64,000 bases of DNA, taken from Megaustenia siamemsis (Eukaryota; Mollusca; Gastropoda; Stylommatophora; Ariophantidae). The position numbers and the translations under genes are program-made. The DNA is taken from positions 62,022,552 to 62,086,551 of the forward strand of contig JAVIAB010000073.1 of assembly GCA_032433765.1 (NCBI GenBank), read 5' to 3'. Shown one piece after another: positions 43,291-55,359 of this stretch. Each line of letters opens with the position of its first letter. The stretch's first letter is position 1. The notes under the pieces are model-generated. The model worked only from the letters and a program-made list of their open reading frames with translations, searched no databases and was not told where the DNA came from.

Positions 43291-43755
43291 TTTAACCTAG
43301 CACGTTCCTGCGCTTTCCAGTTGAAATAACTTGGCTACTATTGACAACGTAATTTTATAAACTCGTCAGTGTCTGATTTCCGTGGGAATTCGGCATCCAC
43401 TGGTTAAGATTGACGCCTAGTTGTCTGGTCTTCCTGTTGTTTAGGACTTATTGTTTGGACTGTCGTCGCCCCAAACCCCTGGTCTGATGCTCACCTCCGG
43501 TCGATTATGTAACTTCTTATCTCTTCGTCTCGGGCCCTACTTCAATTCTCCCTACTCTGTTGACTTATGTGGGAGCAATAAGTGGTCAAGGTGTAAAATG
43601 GTCGCCCGATCCGTCTGGTCTGGACATAATATTATTTGACTGTTGGTCTGTCACGATTCTGCCACAGCCAGCACGACGCTCTTTCTGCTGACTCAGCAAT
43701 AATCTTCATTGTTCTTGACCGCATCCCCTCCTTAATTCCTAGCATTTTTATCTAT
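43291..43755. other. No gene recognised
   Basis: Unique-looking sequence without supported coding potential. A 62-codon plus-strand frame at 43451-43639 has no recognisable motif. Confidence 0.4.
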
Positions 43756-44165
43756 TACCACCAAGAAACATCTTTTACAGATTAAATTCATTCCAACATT
43801 GTGCTACCAATGCCAAACATGGTCACTTACGCACAAGACGAAGCTTGCCACCACAGAAATGCGATGTCTGAGAAAAGCGCTTGGAGTAACCAGAAAAGAC
43901 TGAATCAAAAATGACATTACAAAAGAAAGAGTAGGCATTCATTGAGCTAATCCTAAGCTACACACAGAAACAACAAATTGATTTGCCAAACAAGAAAGGA
44001 TGCCGTGTGAATCCTTACCATACAAACTTAACAGAACATATATTAAAGGAGGAGAAGTGCAAGAGGCAGACTCAGAGTAAGATGGGCAGACAATATCAAA
44101 TAAACGTTACAACAGTATCAATCGATAATGAGTGAAGCCACTGAAAGGGCGTGACCAGAACTTTG
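43756..44165 (+). mobile_element. RTE-like LINE 3' fragment
   Basis: FIPTLCYQCQTWSLTHKTKL, MRCLRKALGVTRKD and a degraded C-terminus with RRSARGRLRVRW-like residues; related to 39606-40113. Possibly the continuation of that element beyond the copy-2 insertion, although about 1 kb of other sequence intervenes. Confidence 0.55.
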
Positions 44166-45420
44166 TATCTATCTTGACTTGACACCTCTTCGGGTGGAAG
44201 AGGAAGTGAAGAAGAAGACTCACTCTTCTTGTAAGGAAATAGAGAAAAGTATTTTCAATCTAAATCCGCCCATTAGAATCGGTGGCTGGTGGCTGTGGTT
44301 CAACAATCACTTTGGTCGGTCGTCAACGGTCGGGGAACTACAGCTTGATTGAGCTTGCCTTTCAATTGTCTTAACTGTCATGGCAGTAACCATGTTAGAC
44401 AATTTTTTCAAGAAATTCAAGTATGGCTATAAAAAGAGTAATTTATTATTGCCGAGCTAGTATTTATAATTTATTAAATGATATGATATATATATATTAA
44501 ATGTAATGAAAATGTTTTCAATTTAAAGTTAAGTTAAAGTTAAAGGCTTAAAGTTAAAGGGCTATGGCTATAAATATAAATTATATTATATTATAATGAA
44601 ATATGAAATGAATATTGAATTTATGCAGATGCTATCTTTTAACTATCTAATCTACTATTGTAATTGTACTATCTACTATATTCGGAATTCAATTATTAAT
44701 TGTACGAATGTTCCAAATGCCTCATTCACTTATACTTATATTAACTCTCCTCAGTACTTAGAACGTACCAGACCGTAGTACTGGTGCTGTGAGTCAGTGT
44801 CCGTTACCAACACACAGCAGTAGTTGAAAACTCGCTGATCAGTTGGCCTTCAAAAACCCTTATTTTCCACCAAAACTCCAGATTTTTACACATGGGTTTT
44901 AATTTTTATTGTTGTAAATAAACTTACTATATTAAACAATAACATACAATTGTAATTATTATTAGATTGGAGAACAATAATTAATTACATTTTTAATTTA
45001 AAAATATAACTCTCTAGTCTAGACAGGTCATCTCCATGATCTGCAACATCATTTAAGAAATATATAGTGTTTTTGTTGTAACTAACTACTCAACCAACTC
45101 TTGAAATGGATTGAGATTGAGATCAGATCTGTCTTTGTCTTTATAACCAGCTACTCCAGAATTCAACTGTACTAGCAGTTTTCTCCCTCTTAACACTTGA
45201 TAAATTTATCCACTGTAATACTCATTCTGATTTTGCTATCTTGTCTGATGAAATTTGGAGATGGTACCGATTAATGATATCCGGTATCCAGGTATCAATC
45301 ATTCTTTAACAACACTGGCAAAGACTAAAGAGCACAAGATGCAGAAATTATTAACACTGATCTTACGCTTAGCAGGTTTATATTATCAATAAAAAATTAA
45401 AAAATAAAAAAAAATGGTAT
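44166..45420. other. AT-rich region, no gene recognised
   Basis: No coding support. A small repeat (aaagttaaagttaaaggctt) at about 44523-44563 and several AT-rich stretches. Confidence 0.5.
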
Positions 45421-45545
45421 GTTAGAAGCTTTACGTGATAAGTGGGCGACACAGACTAAACGACGTTTCGGCCCAATAGGCCTTCAGCAGGAACAAACAA
45501 GAAAAACACACACACAAAACTAAAAACGAAACATTCAAAACAAAA
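45421..45545 (-). mobile_element. Penelope-like terminal repeat remnant with hammerhead-like core
   Basis: On the minus strand ctgaaggcctattgggccga followed by aacgtc (about 45456-45482) has the layout of the short-stem hammerhead found in Penelope-like elements (CUGANGA, stem II, GAAAC-GUC), with one deviation in the CUGANGA box. No RT is attached. Confidence 0.45.
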
Positions 45546-45589
45546 ATATTCGAAATATGTTTCATATATATATTATTCATTAATCTCCT

Positions 45590-45860
45590 CTGTCTCCGAT
45601 GGGTTGGTTAACTTACATATGTAGTCCATGTAGGTAACAAACTATAGGGGAGACAGTACGCACACCTGTCTTACTCCTGATCGAATTTTGAAGTGGTCTG
45701 TGTAGCCTGCTGCTGTTGATGTAGAGACTTTTAATTAGATTAGTTAAATGTTGACTTGCTCTGTATGTTGTTAAAATCTCCCAAAACTGTTCTCTGTTTA
45801 CTTGGTCAATACTAACAAACTTTGATTGTGTTCAATCATCTCTTATGCTAACTGTTTTAG
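45590..45860 (-). pseudogene. Non-LTR RT fragment
   Basis: Minus-strand homologue of 2440-2790: LTKSLYINSSRLHRPLQNSI, RSGVRQVCVLSPL, VTYMDYICK. Fragmentary. Confidence 0.65.
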
Positions 45861-46201
45861 GTTGAATAGTGCATCAGTAGATCCTCTATATATTTCACAG
45901 CTCCATTTGAAATTCATTTAACTGTAATTTTGTTCATGATGAAGGCTTTTGCCAAAATGTCATAGTTTGTCTTATCTCTCTACTAGTTTAGCTGCTTGAC
46001 ACCATTTTATCTTTATTTTACATGTTCTCTGCTGCTCTACTCATAGCCCCACATAGTATTTATTTTATATTTGTACTTATCTTCTTTGATGGATTGGTAC
46101 TCTGTAAGATTTTCCATTTTCAGGCCTTTGTGGGCTTGTGACAGTTAGATTAACCAAAACATTAATAATTATAATATCTTCTAACATTAATTTGTTTCCA
46201 G
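45861..46201. other. Intronic-looking AT-rich sequence before exon A
   Basis: No gene seen; ends in the pyrimidine-rich acceptor ttaatttgtttccag. Confidence 0.4.
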
Positions 46202-46345
46202 GGATATTAATCAAGAAGAAATTGACAGTTTGTGCTCAACTATAGTTGAACTTCTTGCTAACCCAGAGAAAACAGTTGAATGTTGTGGGTTAATGCGTCA
46301 ATTATTTGTGATTCTGCAGACATCAGAAGCAGGATCTGAACCTTG
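46202..46345 (+). CDS. Probable host gene exon A
   Basis: 144 bp bounded by ttaatttgtttccag and gtaatg. Reads DINQEEIDSLCSTIVELLAN then PEKTVECCGLMRQLFVILQT and SEAGSEP without a stop; one base enters and two leave. Balanced, helical-looking composition (ARM/HEAT-like at a guess) quite unlike the surrounding repeats. I do not recognise the protein. Confidence 0.6.
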
Positions 46346-46434
46346 GTAATGGCAGTTGTATGTTTACAATAATTATCACTTCTGATTTTTAGATTTTTTT
46401 GTCTGATGTGTGAAAATATTTGACCAAGACATTC

Positions 46435-46815
46435 ATATCATCATCATCATCATCAAGTACCGGGCCTACTGGCATAGGTGATCATGTCTCTCCACAACCT
46501 TCGATCTCAGCAGCTATTTATCATTTCTGTTGTTGACCTTCTGCCAAGCCATTCTCTTAAGCTGTCTGTTATTTATTCTCTTTGCTTCCCTCTATCTCTT
46601 CGTCCCTCAATTTTTCCAGTTGTTATAATATATTCCAGTTGTTCTCTTCTCATTAGATGGCCAAAAAAATGATGTTTCTTCCTAATATTGGAAATTAGCT
46701 ATCTTTTTGCTTTGACCTCCCTCAGAACATCTCCATTACTCTACTTAGCTGTCCATGGTACTCTCAACATTCTTCTGTAAAACCACATTTCTACAGACTC
46801 TAGTGATTGGCGATT
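46435..46815 (-). mobile_element. LINE 3' end
   Basis: Minus strand: MWFYRRMLRVPWTA, RKKHHFFGHLMRREQLEYII, and the terminal RRLWRDMITYASR followed by (ATG)n at 46439-46455. Same family as 49616-52230. Confidence 0.75.
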
Positions 46816-47090
46816 CATGATTGTACAAAGAAAATACGACAGTGGTTTTCTGTTGCCTTCCGTCGGTTTGTTTAGGGTTGGCTCCGCTAGCCTTTGACTA
46901 AAAAGTCTCACCCACAAGGTAGTGGGGTTGTTTTACTTCGGGGTACCCTCCCTTAGCCTTTTACTCTCCCGAGCTTACATGCAAGGCAGCAGGGCAGCCA
47001 CAGGTTGTACTGTTTACTGCATACAGTAGCAGGTAAAAATACCTGACCTGACCTACATTCATATAAATATATCATAATCAGGAAATTTTT
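46816..47090. repeat. SINE-like or unclassified repeat
   Basis: Contains gtggttttctgttgccttcc and ccttagccttttactctccc...caaggcagcag. The latter recurs at about 63705-63750 (ccttagcctttgattgttcc...caaggcagcag), so it is dispersed. No polymerase III boxes identified. Confidence 0.4.
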
Positions 47091-47252
47091 CCAGATGAGT
47101 ACATTACTCTTTTGACTGCCAGTCTCAATATTTTTCATTGTCTTTCTTTGTTGCTTGCCTTTGGTGTCTTTCAACGTGTCACAGTAAGTTATTCAAGAAC
47201 ATACACAATGTTTACTGGCACAAAATAATCCTGTTCTACTCATCTTCTTCAG

Positions 47253-47359
47253 CATTCAATGATAATATTGGTGCTCATGGAATGCTTTTACAGCAAGCTG
47301 CGTTATGTACACCTTTTGGACTGACATATTTGTCATTGGCAGGAGTGCTTTCTAGAATA
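47253..47359 (+). CDS. Probable host gene exon B
   Basis: Acceptor ctactcatcttcttcag, donor gtagtg. Two bases enter, then FNDNIGAHGMLLQQAALCTP and FGLTYLSLAGVLSRI, ending at a codon boundary. Incoming phase does not match exon A, so an exon between them is missing from my reading. Exit phase fits exon C. Confidence 0.5.
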
Positions 47360-47479
47360 GTAGTGACACCCACATAGAAAACTGATGTTAAATGTTGAGC
47401 GTTAGTGTTTTTTTCTGTATCTTCATCTTTTTTCCCCCCCCCCTTTTCTTGCCATATGATTTGTCTCTTTTTATATCTT

Positions 47480-47890
47480 TTTTTCGGGATGCTGGTTGGT
47501 CTTGAGGCAAGACGCCAGTCTCAAGACAGAGAGGTTGTGTGTTCAAATTCTGGCTGCACCAGTTGGGATTTTAATTTGTGATATCTCACTGTGGCAACCA
47601 CGCCTAGTCTCAGCAGCGAGACCTGGCTTGAAACGTCAATTACTCATGGATGGAAAAAATATGAGTATCTCCGAAGACAGAGTTATCTGCCTGTGCGGCA
47701 AGGGACCCCTGTGCACATTGCTGCCAGAGGAAAATGGATTAACACATAAAATTGAGTTCCTAGTCTATAGGGACTTCATCAGAAGTGATCCTAGCCTCAA
47801 GGGACTTCATCAGATGTGAAAGCTGGTGAATGCAAAAATAAAAAATCTCTGAATTTTACTGTCATTTTACTGGTTGCCAGCTCACTGTAC
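47480..47890 (+). mobile_element. tRNA-derived SINE
   Basis: Head region with a box-A-like tggttggtcttgaggc (47490-47505) and a box-B-like gtgttcaaattctggc (about 47539-47554), followed by a non-tRNA body ending in an A-rich tail (aaaaataaaaaat near 47836). The missing tRNA fold and body argue against a real tRNA gene. Confidence 0.55.
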
Positions 47891-48405
47891 AGAACATCAT
47901 TATGAATTTCTTCATGTGGATCACATATCCCAACCGTCTCAGGCAAATTTGACTTAGCAGGGTATATGCACTGTTTATTTTTGCTATATTAAGAAAAGCA
48001 CTTTTGGATACATGGTCCTGTCATCTGATGCCTAGAATTCTTACTAGGCAGTAAAAGTGGAATACGCTAGTTATGTTCTTGATGACCATATCATACATCT
48101 GCATAGCAGAGTATTAAGAACGGAGATATACTTGATGTTTGATGTTTTTTGTAAATGCTTTATTTTATCATACTCTTTTCATAAGTATGACTGACGTTTT
48201 ACCATTACCAGTTGATTCTGACATCCAAGAAAAGTTTATTGTAAATATTTGAACCAAGGTACGTAAAATTGTTGACCACTGTCAATAATAATAATAATTG
48301 AGGGGGCCCTGTCAACATCTGTGCACATGACTTCCATTTTGGAAAGGCTGGTGATAATCTGAATTCCTTATACCCATGATTATGGTTATGATTAATCGAA
48401 GGCCA
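47891..48405. other. No gene recognised (intron)
   Basis: Unremarkable AT-rich sequence. A (taa)n stretch lies at about 48286-48298. Confidence 0.4.
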
Positions 48406-48810
48406 CTGCATACAAATTAAAATCCATAATTGCTCAACCATCTGTGCCACTGGAATCATCCGAATTAAAACTCATCTCATTAAAGGATCCAAACAAAGAA
48501 AGGTAATGGCAGTCCCCATCATAGCAGCTACAGCACACACCAAAAGACATAAGGCCAAGCGGGATCGAAAGTGAACGCAGCTGAACTGTCCTTTGTCATA
48601 TGATATCATATCGTCATTCATTTTAAGCAATTGAATATCGAAACACAAACCTGATAAAAAAACACAGCTCATAGTGTGCACAGAGCACTAAACTCAGTAG
48701 TTTTTGTGCTAGCAAGCCAGACTTGGAATATGAGGAAGCAAGGCAAAAAGGAACACTTTTCAGACTGAGTCTCAATGGTTCTTGTCACCTATCCGCCATA
48801 TTGACCGGTA
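48406..48810 (+). repeat. Dispersed repeat, copy 2
   Basis: Homologous to 4945-5345 with scattered indels. Here it is not attached to the cysteine-rich frame. Confidence 0.7.
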
Positions 48811-49615
48811 TTCCAATGATGATGTACATTGCAATCAATACAGAACAAACTATTGCGCACACTGTAGAGGATTTCAGATCACATGCATGTACTCCGCTGC
48901 ACCTGTGAAGATCCCAAAAGTGGAACTTCTGATCTGTACACTTATCAGCATTGGAAAGATAGAATTGACCATCTTTCCGGCAAAAAAACGTAACAATGAA
49001 CTTTGATGCAAACATGACCATGCCATCTTATCATTGAGTATTTGCAAGTGTTCTTCTGAATGAGTGCAGCATGATCAGCAAAAATGAGCTCTCCATTAAG
49101 AGCTTTTTCATAGTTTCATCTTTGCTCTGAGTCTAAAAAATCTTGTTCTTGTATTAAGAAGTTAAAATCAAGTACCTTAGTACTGTCAATGAAACTGACA
49201 TTAGGTTTACATTGTGGTAATTGTATTGTTTTTTTTTTCATTTGTCTTTCAGCATTGAGATAAAAGATAATTCATGATCTTTGCTTTGATTGGCCTTTTC
49301 TACTGTTATGTTACTGAGTGTTGGTAATATTCCTTCTCTGTCCAGGCTCTCAATTTGAAATTTGGTAAGATTTTGGACCAAACATGAGCAGACATTATAT
49401 AATATTCCAAAGGAAACACATTTGAAGGAATGAATAATAGGAATTTAAATGAAAAGGTCAAACATTTCTCAACAATTATTACTTAGTGAAAAAGAATATT
49501 AGTGAAAATGCTACAAAAAAATTCTTACGGTACCTTGGATAACGAAAAAGAGCAATGAAGTCTTACTAAAAGATACAAACATTAAAAAGAACTGGCTTTT
49601 AAACACCATGCTGTC
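48811..49615. other. No gene recognised (intron)
   Basis: Short open frames on both strands between 48780 and 49020 overlap each other and show no family features. Confidence 0.4.
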
Positions 49616-52230
49616 ATCATCATCATCATGCACCATGCCTGGGGGTGTAGGTGATCATGTCTCTCCACAACTTTCGATCTCAACAGTTATATATAATTTC
49701 CGTTGTCGACCTTCTGCCTAGCCATTCTCTTCAGCTGTCTGGAATTTTTTCTCTTTGCTTCCCTCTCTCTCTTCGTCCCTCAATTTTTCCAGCTATTACA
49801 ATACAGTGTATATTCCAGCTGTTCCCTTCTCATTACATGGCCAAAAAATGATGATTGTTTCTTCTTAATATTGAAAATTAGCTCTCTTTTTGCTTTGGCC
49901 TCTTTCAGGACATTTTCATTACTCTTCTTAACTGTCCATGGTATTCTTAATATTCTTCTGTAAAACCACATTTCTACGGCCTCCAGTGATTTTCTTGTCT
50001 ATTGTCCATGATTCACATCCATATGTTGTGAATATGGGTAACCCATTTGTACATCCTGCCATTTACTCCGTAATTTCTCAGTTTCTTCAAAAGCCCTTCC
50101 TTCCATACCTTATCAAATGCTTTCTTTAAGTATATCCATGCTGCTATTACCAGTTTCTTTTCTTGAAACGCATCCTCAATTTCCTGGGAAAGATAGGTTG
50201 CCTGATCTTCGGTAGAGTAACACTGTCTAAAGCCTGCTTGCTGTGGGACAAGGAGGTTTTCACTTTCTAGGTACCACTGAAGTCTGAGATTGATTATACG
50301 TTCCATTGTTTTACACAAACAGCTTGTAAGGCTGATTGGTCTATAGCTGGATGTCATTGAACCATCTTTTCCTGGCCTTAGTAATGATATCATAATTGCT
50401 TCTCTCCATGCCTGTGGCACTCTACCTGTGGTCCAGCAAATGTAGATCTGAAGTAGTTTTGCTTTAGCTGCAGTTCCCAAATTCTTAATCATTTCATTGG
50501 ACACTCCATCACTGCCTGGTGACTTTTTCATTCTTAATTTGGATATTGCCAGCTCTAGCTCTCTTTGTGTAATGGGTATTTCCATGACTTCATGTGTGGC
50601 CTCTTTTTGTCTTGCATTTTGTTGTTTTAAATGGGTCTCTTGTCATTTCTCTAAGCTGATTTCAATGTTATTGTCATTTGCAAAGGAGTCTGCGAAGTGA
50701 TTTGCTGCATGCTTAACTGTTAGGATGTTTCCATCCTTCTTCAATATAATTTTGGTATTCCTTTCTGTACCCTCATCATTCAGCTGTTTTACAAGCTTCC
50801 ACACTTTTATTGTGTCTCGTTCAAGATTCAAGGACTCTGTTTTCTCTTTCCAGGTTCTCCATCTGGCTTGTAGTTTAGTCCATTGAAATTTGACTTTAGC
50901 ATGTTGATAGTTATTGTGGTGTTCCTGGCAAGGGTTATTTTCTGCTTGCTTTCGAGTTATTTCCATTTTATTGTGCAGTTGCTCTAGTTCACTACTCCAG
51001 TATGGTTTGTAGTGTTTCTGTGTCCCTCTAGGTATTGTTTCACTGGCAGCTTGTATTATTAGTCTGCTGAATTCATCAACTATTTTGTTGATGTCTCTGT
51101 CTGTATTTAGATCTTTAGTCAGTACACTGGTGTAATATTGATACATTTTCCAGTCTACCTTTTTGTAATTCCATCCGGAGAGAGTGCTGCTCTCCCTGGT
51201 GGCCTTATTTTGTACCACTAAAATTACTGGTCGATGGTTGTTGCCTCTAAGTTGTTTCCCAACAATACGTGTGATATTCTAATCCAGGTCTGGTGAATGG
51301 AAAGCAAGGTCTGGTGTAGATGTAGTATGCCATGATCTGGAATAGAATGTTGATGGATCTGTTGTCTGGTTTTAGCAGTATAAGCCCATTGTCATCCTGC
51401 CATTTTTCAAGTTCTTCACCTCTCTTGTCCATATGTTCATAGCCCCAGCTCTGTGAATGGCTGTTAAAGTCTCCACATACAATTATTTTTTCTTTTAATG
51501 GAATTGTGTCTAGTGCTAGTGGGCGGTCGCTCGGACAGTAGTAGTTTAAGTAGATTAAAGTCTCTATTTTCTGTCCTGAGGTGCAGTATTTGATTCCGCC
51601 CCATCCATATACACTTAAGGCTGACATGCGCATTGATGTTGTTCTTTACAAGTGTCAATATTCCGCCCTTTTGTCTGTTTTTCTGTCAGATCAGTAACAA
51701 TGGTATCTCCTAATCTTCAAGGCTATGTCATTGTTTAGATGGGTTTCCTGCAAACAGCATATACTTACTTGCTCTTCATGCAGGATATTTTCTAACTCTA
51801 TCTTTTTACTGTATCTATCTCATCTGCTGTTGATGCCTTCAGCATTTCAGTGCATTATTTTGAGTGGTCTTAGTTTGGATTGGTCAGTAGCTCTATTCTC
51901 TCGCCCCCTGACTCCACAGAGCGGTTGAGAAGGTCATCTAGTAATAGTGGTTTGGCCATCTTGAGGCTGAGTGTCCATCACAGGGTGAGTGCCATATGGA
52001 TTAGCAGTTATAGACATACTTTTATTGGCGTGAGTGTGTGGCATCCTGATTGTTGTAGTGCGCCTTTTGGCTGGTTGCCTCCGACTTCAGCACTGAAACT
52101 TGCTAAAGCAGACTGTGGTCTTGCACGGTTGTAGGAAGGCCAGCCAGTCTTGGTTTTCAGTGCCTGGGGACTGTCAAGCCCCATCCCCACTACAAGGAGC
52201 TGGCCTTGATGGGGATAACACCTCAATGAA
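49616..52230 (-). mobile_element. Jockey-type LINE with endonuclease and RT, internally deleted
   Basis: Minus strand. The endonuclease begins near 51860 (VSICCLQETHLN) and includes KIIVCGDFNSHSQSWGY (about 51430-51480). A linker follows in 51218-50643, then RT 50585-50013 with KKSPGSDGVSNEMIK, SSYRPISLTSCLCKTMERII and KKAFDKVWKEGLL. Right after WVTHIHNIWM the sequence jumps to the C-terminal MWFYRRILRIPW (49971), so the xDD catalytic box is deleted. The 3' end is (ATG)n at 49617-49630. The part 51870-52230 is probably ORF1 or 5' leader. Confidence 0.85.
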
Positions 52231-52454
52231 AATAATTCTAGCAGCAGGCAAAATAAGTAAAGCATAGTTACAAAGAATATTTAGCATGGCTTCAATGGAA
52301 GATTGGCGATAACTGTGGTCATCCCAAAATAGAAAAGAAAAGACGGTAAGAGAGTCTACAACAAACATAGAGAAATTTCTCTGTTAATATATGTTTGAAA
52401 AATGTATGTCAGAATAATTCAGTTCTTTCATTTCTCTGTTATTATTTTCAATAG

Positions 52455-52570
52455 TTGGTTGGTTCTAATTCAAAAGCACGAGAGCTTCTGCCCTTTGGCC
52501 CAATGTCATATAAATTTATGGAATTTCTGGCACTCAGATCTGCAACCAGAAAAAGTACTGCCGCATCAAT
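52455..52570 (+). CDS. Probable host gene exon C
   Basis: Acceptor ttattttcaatag, donor gtagtg. Starts at a codon boundary, as exon B requires: LVGSNSKARELLPFGPMSYK then FMEFLALRSATRKSTAAS, leaving two bases. Protein unrecognised. Confidence 0.6.
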
Positions 52571-52729
52571 GTAGTGTATACATTATTGACTGTTTTCAAC
52601 TTGAAGATACTGTAGCCAAGGCAACTTTCACTGTGTTTATTTCCTATCACCATTGCTTGCTGGTAATGCCGGAGTACTCAGGCACCATTATTAACTTGCT
52701 CTTGTAATGACTATTCTGGCACCTAAATG

Positions 52730-53458
52730 CTGCTGGTATGCTCTGGGATATCATGGTAGTGATCATTGTCCATATGGCATACTAATTGAGAAATGCAAAA
52801 CTAGATTTCAGTATAAAAAAGTGAATACAATTCAGTGTGACAAGGGAGAGAATATCATCAATAAAATTAGGTGAATGAAATCAAGTGCACCTCGTAATAA
52901 ACAAAAGGGATGGATACAATATGGCAGAACACAATGAAGAAGGGCTCATCTCAGACTGAGATATTACAAGCATTAAAGGCGGAGGTAAATTAAAAGACGA
53001 GCCTAAGGCTCAAGGCACATGCTTACAGTGCAAAAACAGAAATGTGAGTAGAGTTTATCAACAGCATTTGAACAGAAAAATCACTTTCAAATTTCTGGCT
53101 CCATAAAAAAATGAGCGGTACTGTTCGATCTTGAATGATACCCAATTTTCATATTACAAACCCTATATAGCAGAAATCTGATGAGAGTAAGGAAAAGTCC
53201 CTGCTTGCATGTTACATAGAACAATCTGAACAAAAAGACATAAATGCAAGGCTTCAGATAATGGACATGCTATAAGGGATGTGTCCTGACTCTGAATGGT
53301 GAATACTGAATTACAATGGGTTTTTTTTATGCAGTGAATCAGAAATCCAGCAACACTACCCCATGCCCTGATGGCGTCCGTTATGATGATAACAGCAAAC
53401 TCTCACAAGAGAATATGAAGAATCTGTCCAGTGAATTTAATTCTGAATGGTCAGATAA
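52730..53458 (+). mobile_element. I-group LINE copy 3, 5' segment
   Basis: Degraded relatives of copy 1: ALGYHGSDHCPYGILIEK (end of endonuclease), KSSAPRNKQKGW, then PCPDGVRYDDNSKL. Breaks off at gaatggtcagataa; continues at 55857 (ggataagaggggaatgg), so 53459-55856 is a later insertion cluster. Confidence 0.7.
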
Positions 53459-53700
53459 ATCTCTTTGTCATGGATGTCTGCTCGTGGTACACTTTTATAC
53501 CCCACAACGATTGTCTTCTAGCTCTCAAATGTTTCCTGGATCAGAGAAGCCAACTTTTCAAATATGACCCATGCCCTCTTCCATCTAGCAGAACTAGTAT
53601 TTCCCTCAACTCTTCTGATTTTGATGACAACTTATTCACTCAGCTCAGTGGGTTAGCAATGAGAATGAGATAATTGCCTGATTGCCAATTTTGATTGCCT
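53459..53700 (+). pseudogene. Penelope-like RT fragment
   Basis: FVMDVCSWYTFIPHNDCLLA and, further on, LFTQLSGLAMRMR match the Penelope-like reverse transcriptase blocks (MDV-x-S-LYTNIPH and a QVSGVAMGT-type motif). Ends soon after. The DNA lies inside LINE copy 3. Confidence 0.65.
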
Positions 53701-53929
53701 CACTCCTTGGGGGATCAATATCCTCCTCATTTTCCCGTTCCTCCATATAGCCTCTCCCCCAACCATCTTTGGCTTCTTCAGTATTCTGGACGGCATTAGG
53801 GCATGTTATTATCTTAGGTGTATGGGTCCTTACTTATTCTTTAGATGTACGTATACATATACCGTAAACTTGCTTGTCTTCACATATATGTGGTATGTAT
53901 ATATACTTATCGGAGGTCATATCAATAAT

Positions 53930-54690
53930 CTAAGGTATGCTGATAATACAGTCTTAATCGCTAAGAGTGAAAATGAGTTATAAGAAATGTTAGACATTAT
54001 AGTGAAAGAAAGCAACTATAAAGGACTCAGCCTTAATAGCAAAAAGACAGAAGTAATGGTAACAACAAAGAAAAAGACATCACCTCAGTGCAAAATAAAA
54101 ACAAGTGGAACAATATTAAAACAGGTAAAGGAATTTAAATATTTGGGAACATTGTTAACCTCAGACGGTAGATGTACAACAGAGGTGAGATGCAGAATGG
54201 CTCAGGCAAAGGCAGCTTTCCAAAAAATGGAGATACTATGTAATCCATTTTTGACAATATAAACAAGAAAAAGAGTTCTTAAATGTTATGTAGAACCAGT
54301 CTTAACATGTGGGTGTGAATCATGGACAATAGGACAACAAGAAAATCACTGAGGCTGCAGAAATGTGGTTTTATAGAAGAATGTTGAGAATACCATGGAC
54401 AGCTAAGAAGAGTAATGAAAATGTTGTGAAAGAGGTCAGAACAAAAAGAGAGCTAATTTCCAATATTAGGAAGAAACCAGTCAGCATTTTATGGCCATGT
54501 AATGAGAAGAGAATAGCTAGAATATATTGTAACAACTGGAAAAATCAAAGAGAGAGAGGGGGAAGCAAAGAGGAAAGATACCAGACAGCTGAAGAGAATG
54601 GTTAGACAAGGTCAACAACAGAAATGATAAATAGTTGTCAAGATTGAAAGTTGTGGAAGGACATGATCACCTACGCCAGCAGGCAATGTA
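53930..54690 (+). mobile_element. LINE 3' half
   Basis: LRYADNTVLIAKSENEL (xDD box as ADN, so mutated), VKEFKYLGTLLTSDGRCTTE, then MWFYRRMLRIPWTAKKSNEN and KRELISNIRKKP. Ends with (GATGAT) at about 54695. Same family as 49616-52230, opposite strand. Confidence 0.75.
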
Positions 54691-54799
54691 CTTGATGATG
54701 ATATATACATATGCGTGTGCATGCATATATTTTTATGTGGAGATGCAAAATCTTGCTCATTCATTTATAGGAGTTATGATCTTTTTATACTGACTGGTA

Positions 54800-55160
54800 T
54801 CATGGAAGCGAATCATGGACAGCAAACAAACAAATGAAAGGACAATTAGAGGCCACAGAGATGAGATGGGATTTCTCAGAAGAATGTTGAAAGTTCCCTG
54901 GACAGCTAAAAAGACCAACAAGGAAATTCTTTAAGAGGCCAACACAAAAAGGGAGCTCCTAAGAAACAATCAACATTTTTTGGTTACAACTTTAAAAATA
55001 CAGGGAAAGAGAGATCGTGGATGACAAAAAGAGAGAATACTAGATAGCTTGGTGTCATGGCATGGTAAACAGTCAACAACAAAATTAATAAGATGCACCA
55101 TGGATAGAAGGTTGTGGAAGGACATGATCGCCTATGCCAATTGGTATGGCACATGATGAT
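54800..55160 (+). mobile_element. LINE 3' end, second fragment
   Basis: GSESWTANKQMK, MRWDFSEECKFP-like then GKRDRGWQKERILDSLVSW and RRLWKDMIAYANWYGT-stop followed by (GAT)n at 55154-55166. A separate truncated copy of the same broad family. Confidence 0.7.
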
Positions 55161-55359
55161 GATGATGGTATTAATTATCCTTATTTGTATTTATTCTGGT
55201 ATATTCCACTCTTTCACCATAGAGATTTGTGTACTACTATACTTTACTATTTTTTACGATTTGATTCTTTCAGGCCTTTGGCATTCTTCCATTCCCATTT
55301 CACTCATAGATTGTATACCTTGGGGACACCCCATTCCTATGATCTCTTAATACAAATGA

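Noticed and set aside
47484..47560. Functional tRNA gene
   Set aside because: Box-A-like and box-B-like sequences are present but no cloverleaf; the following body and A-rich tail indicate a SINE.
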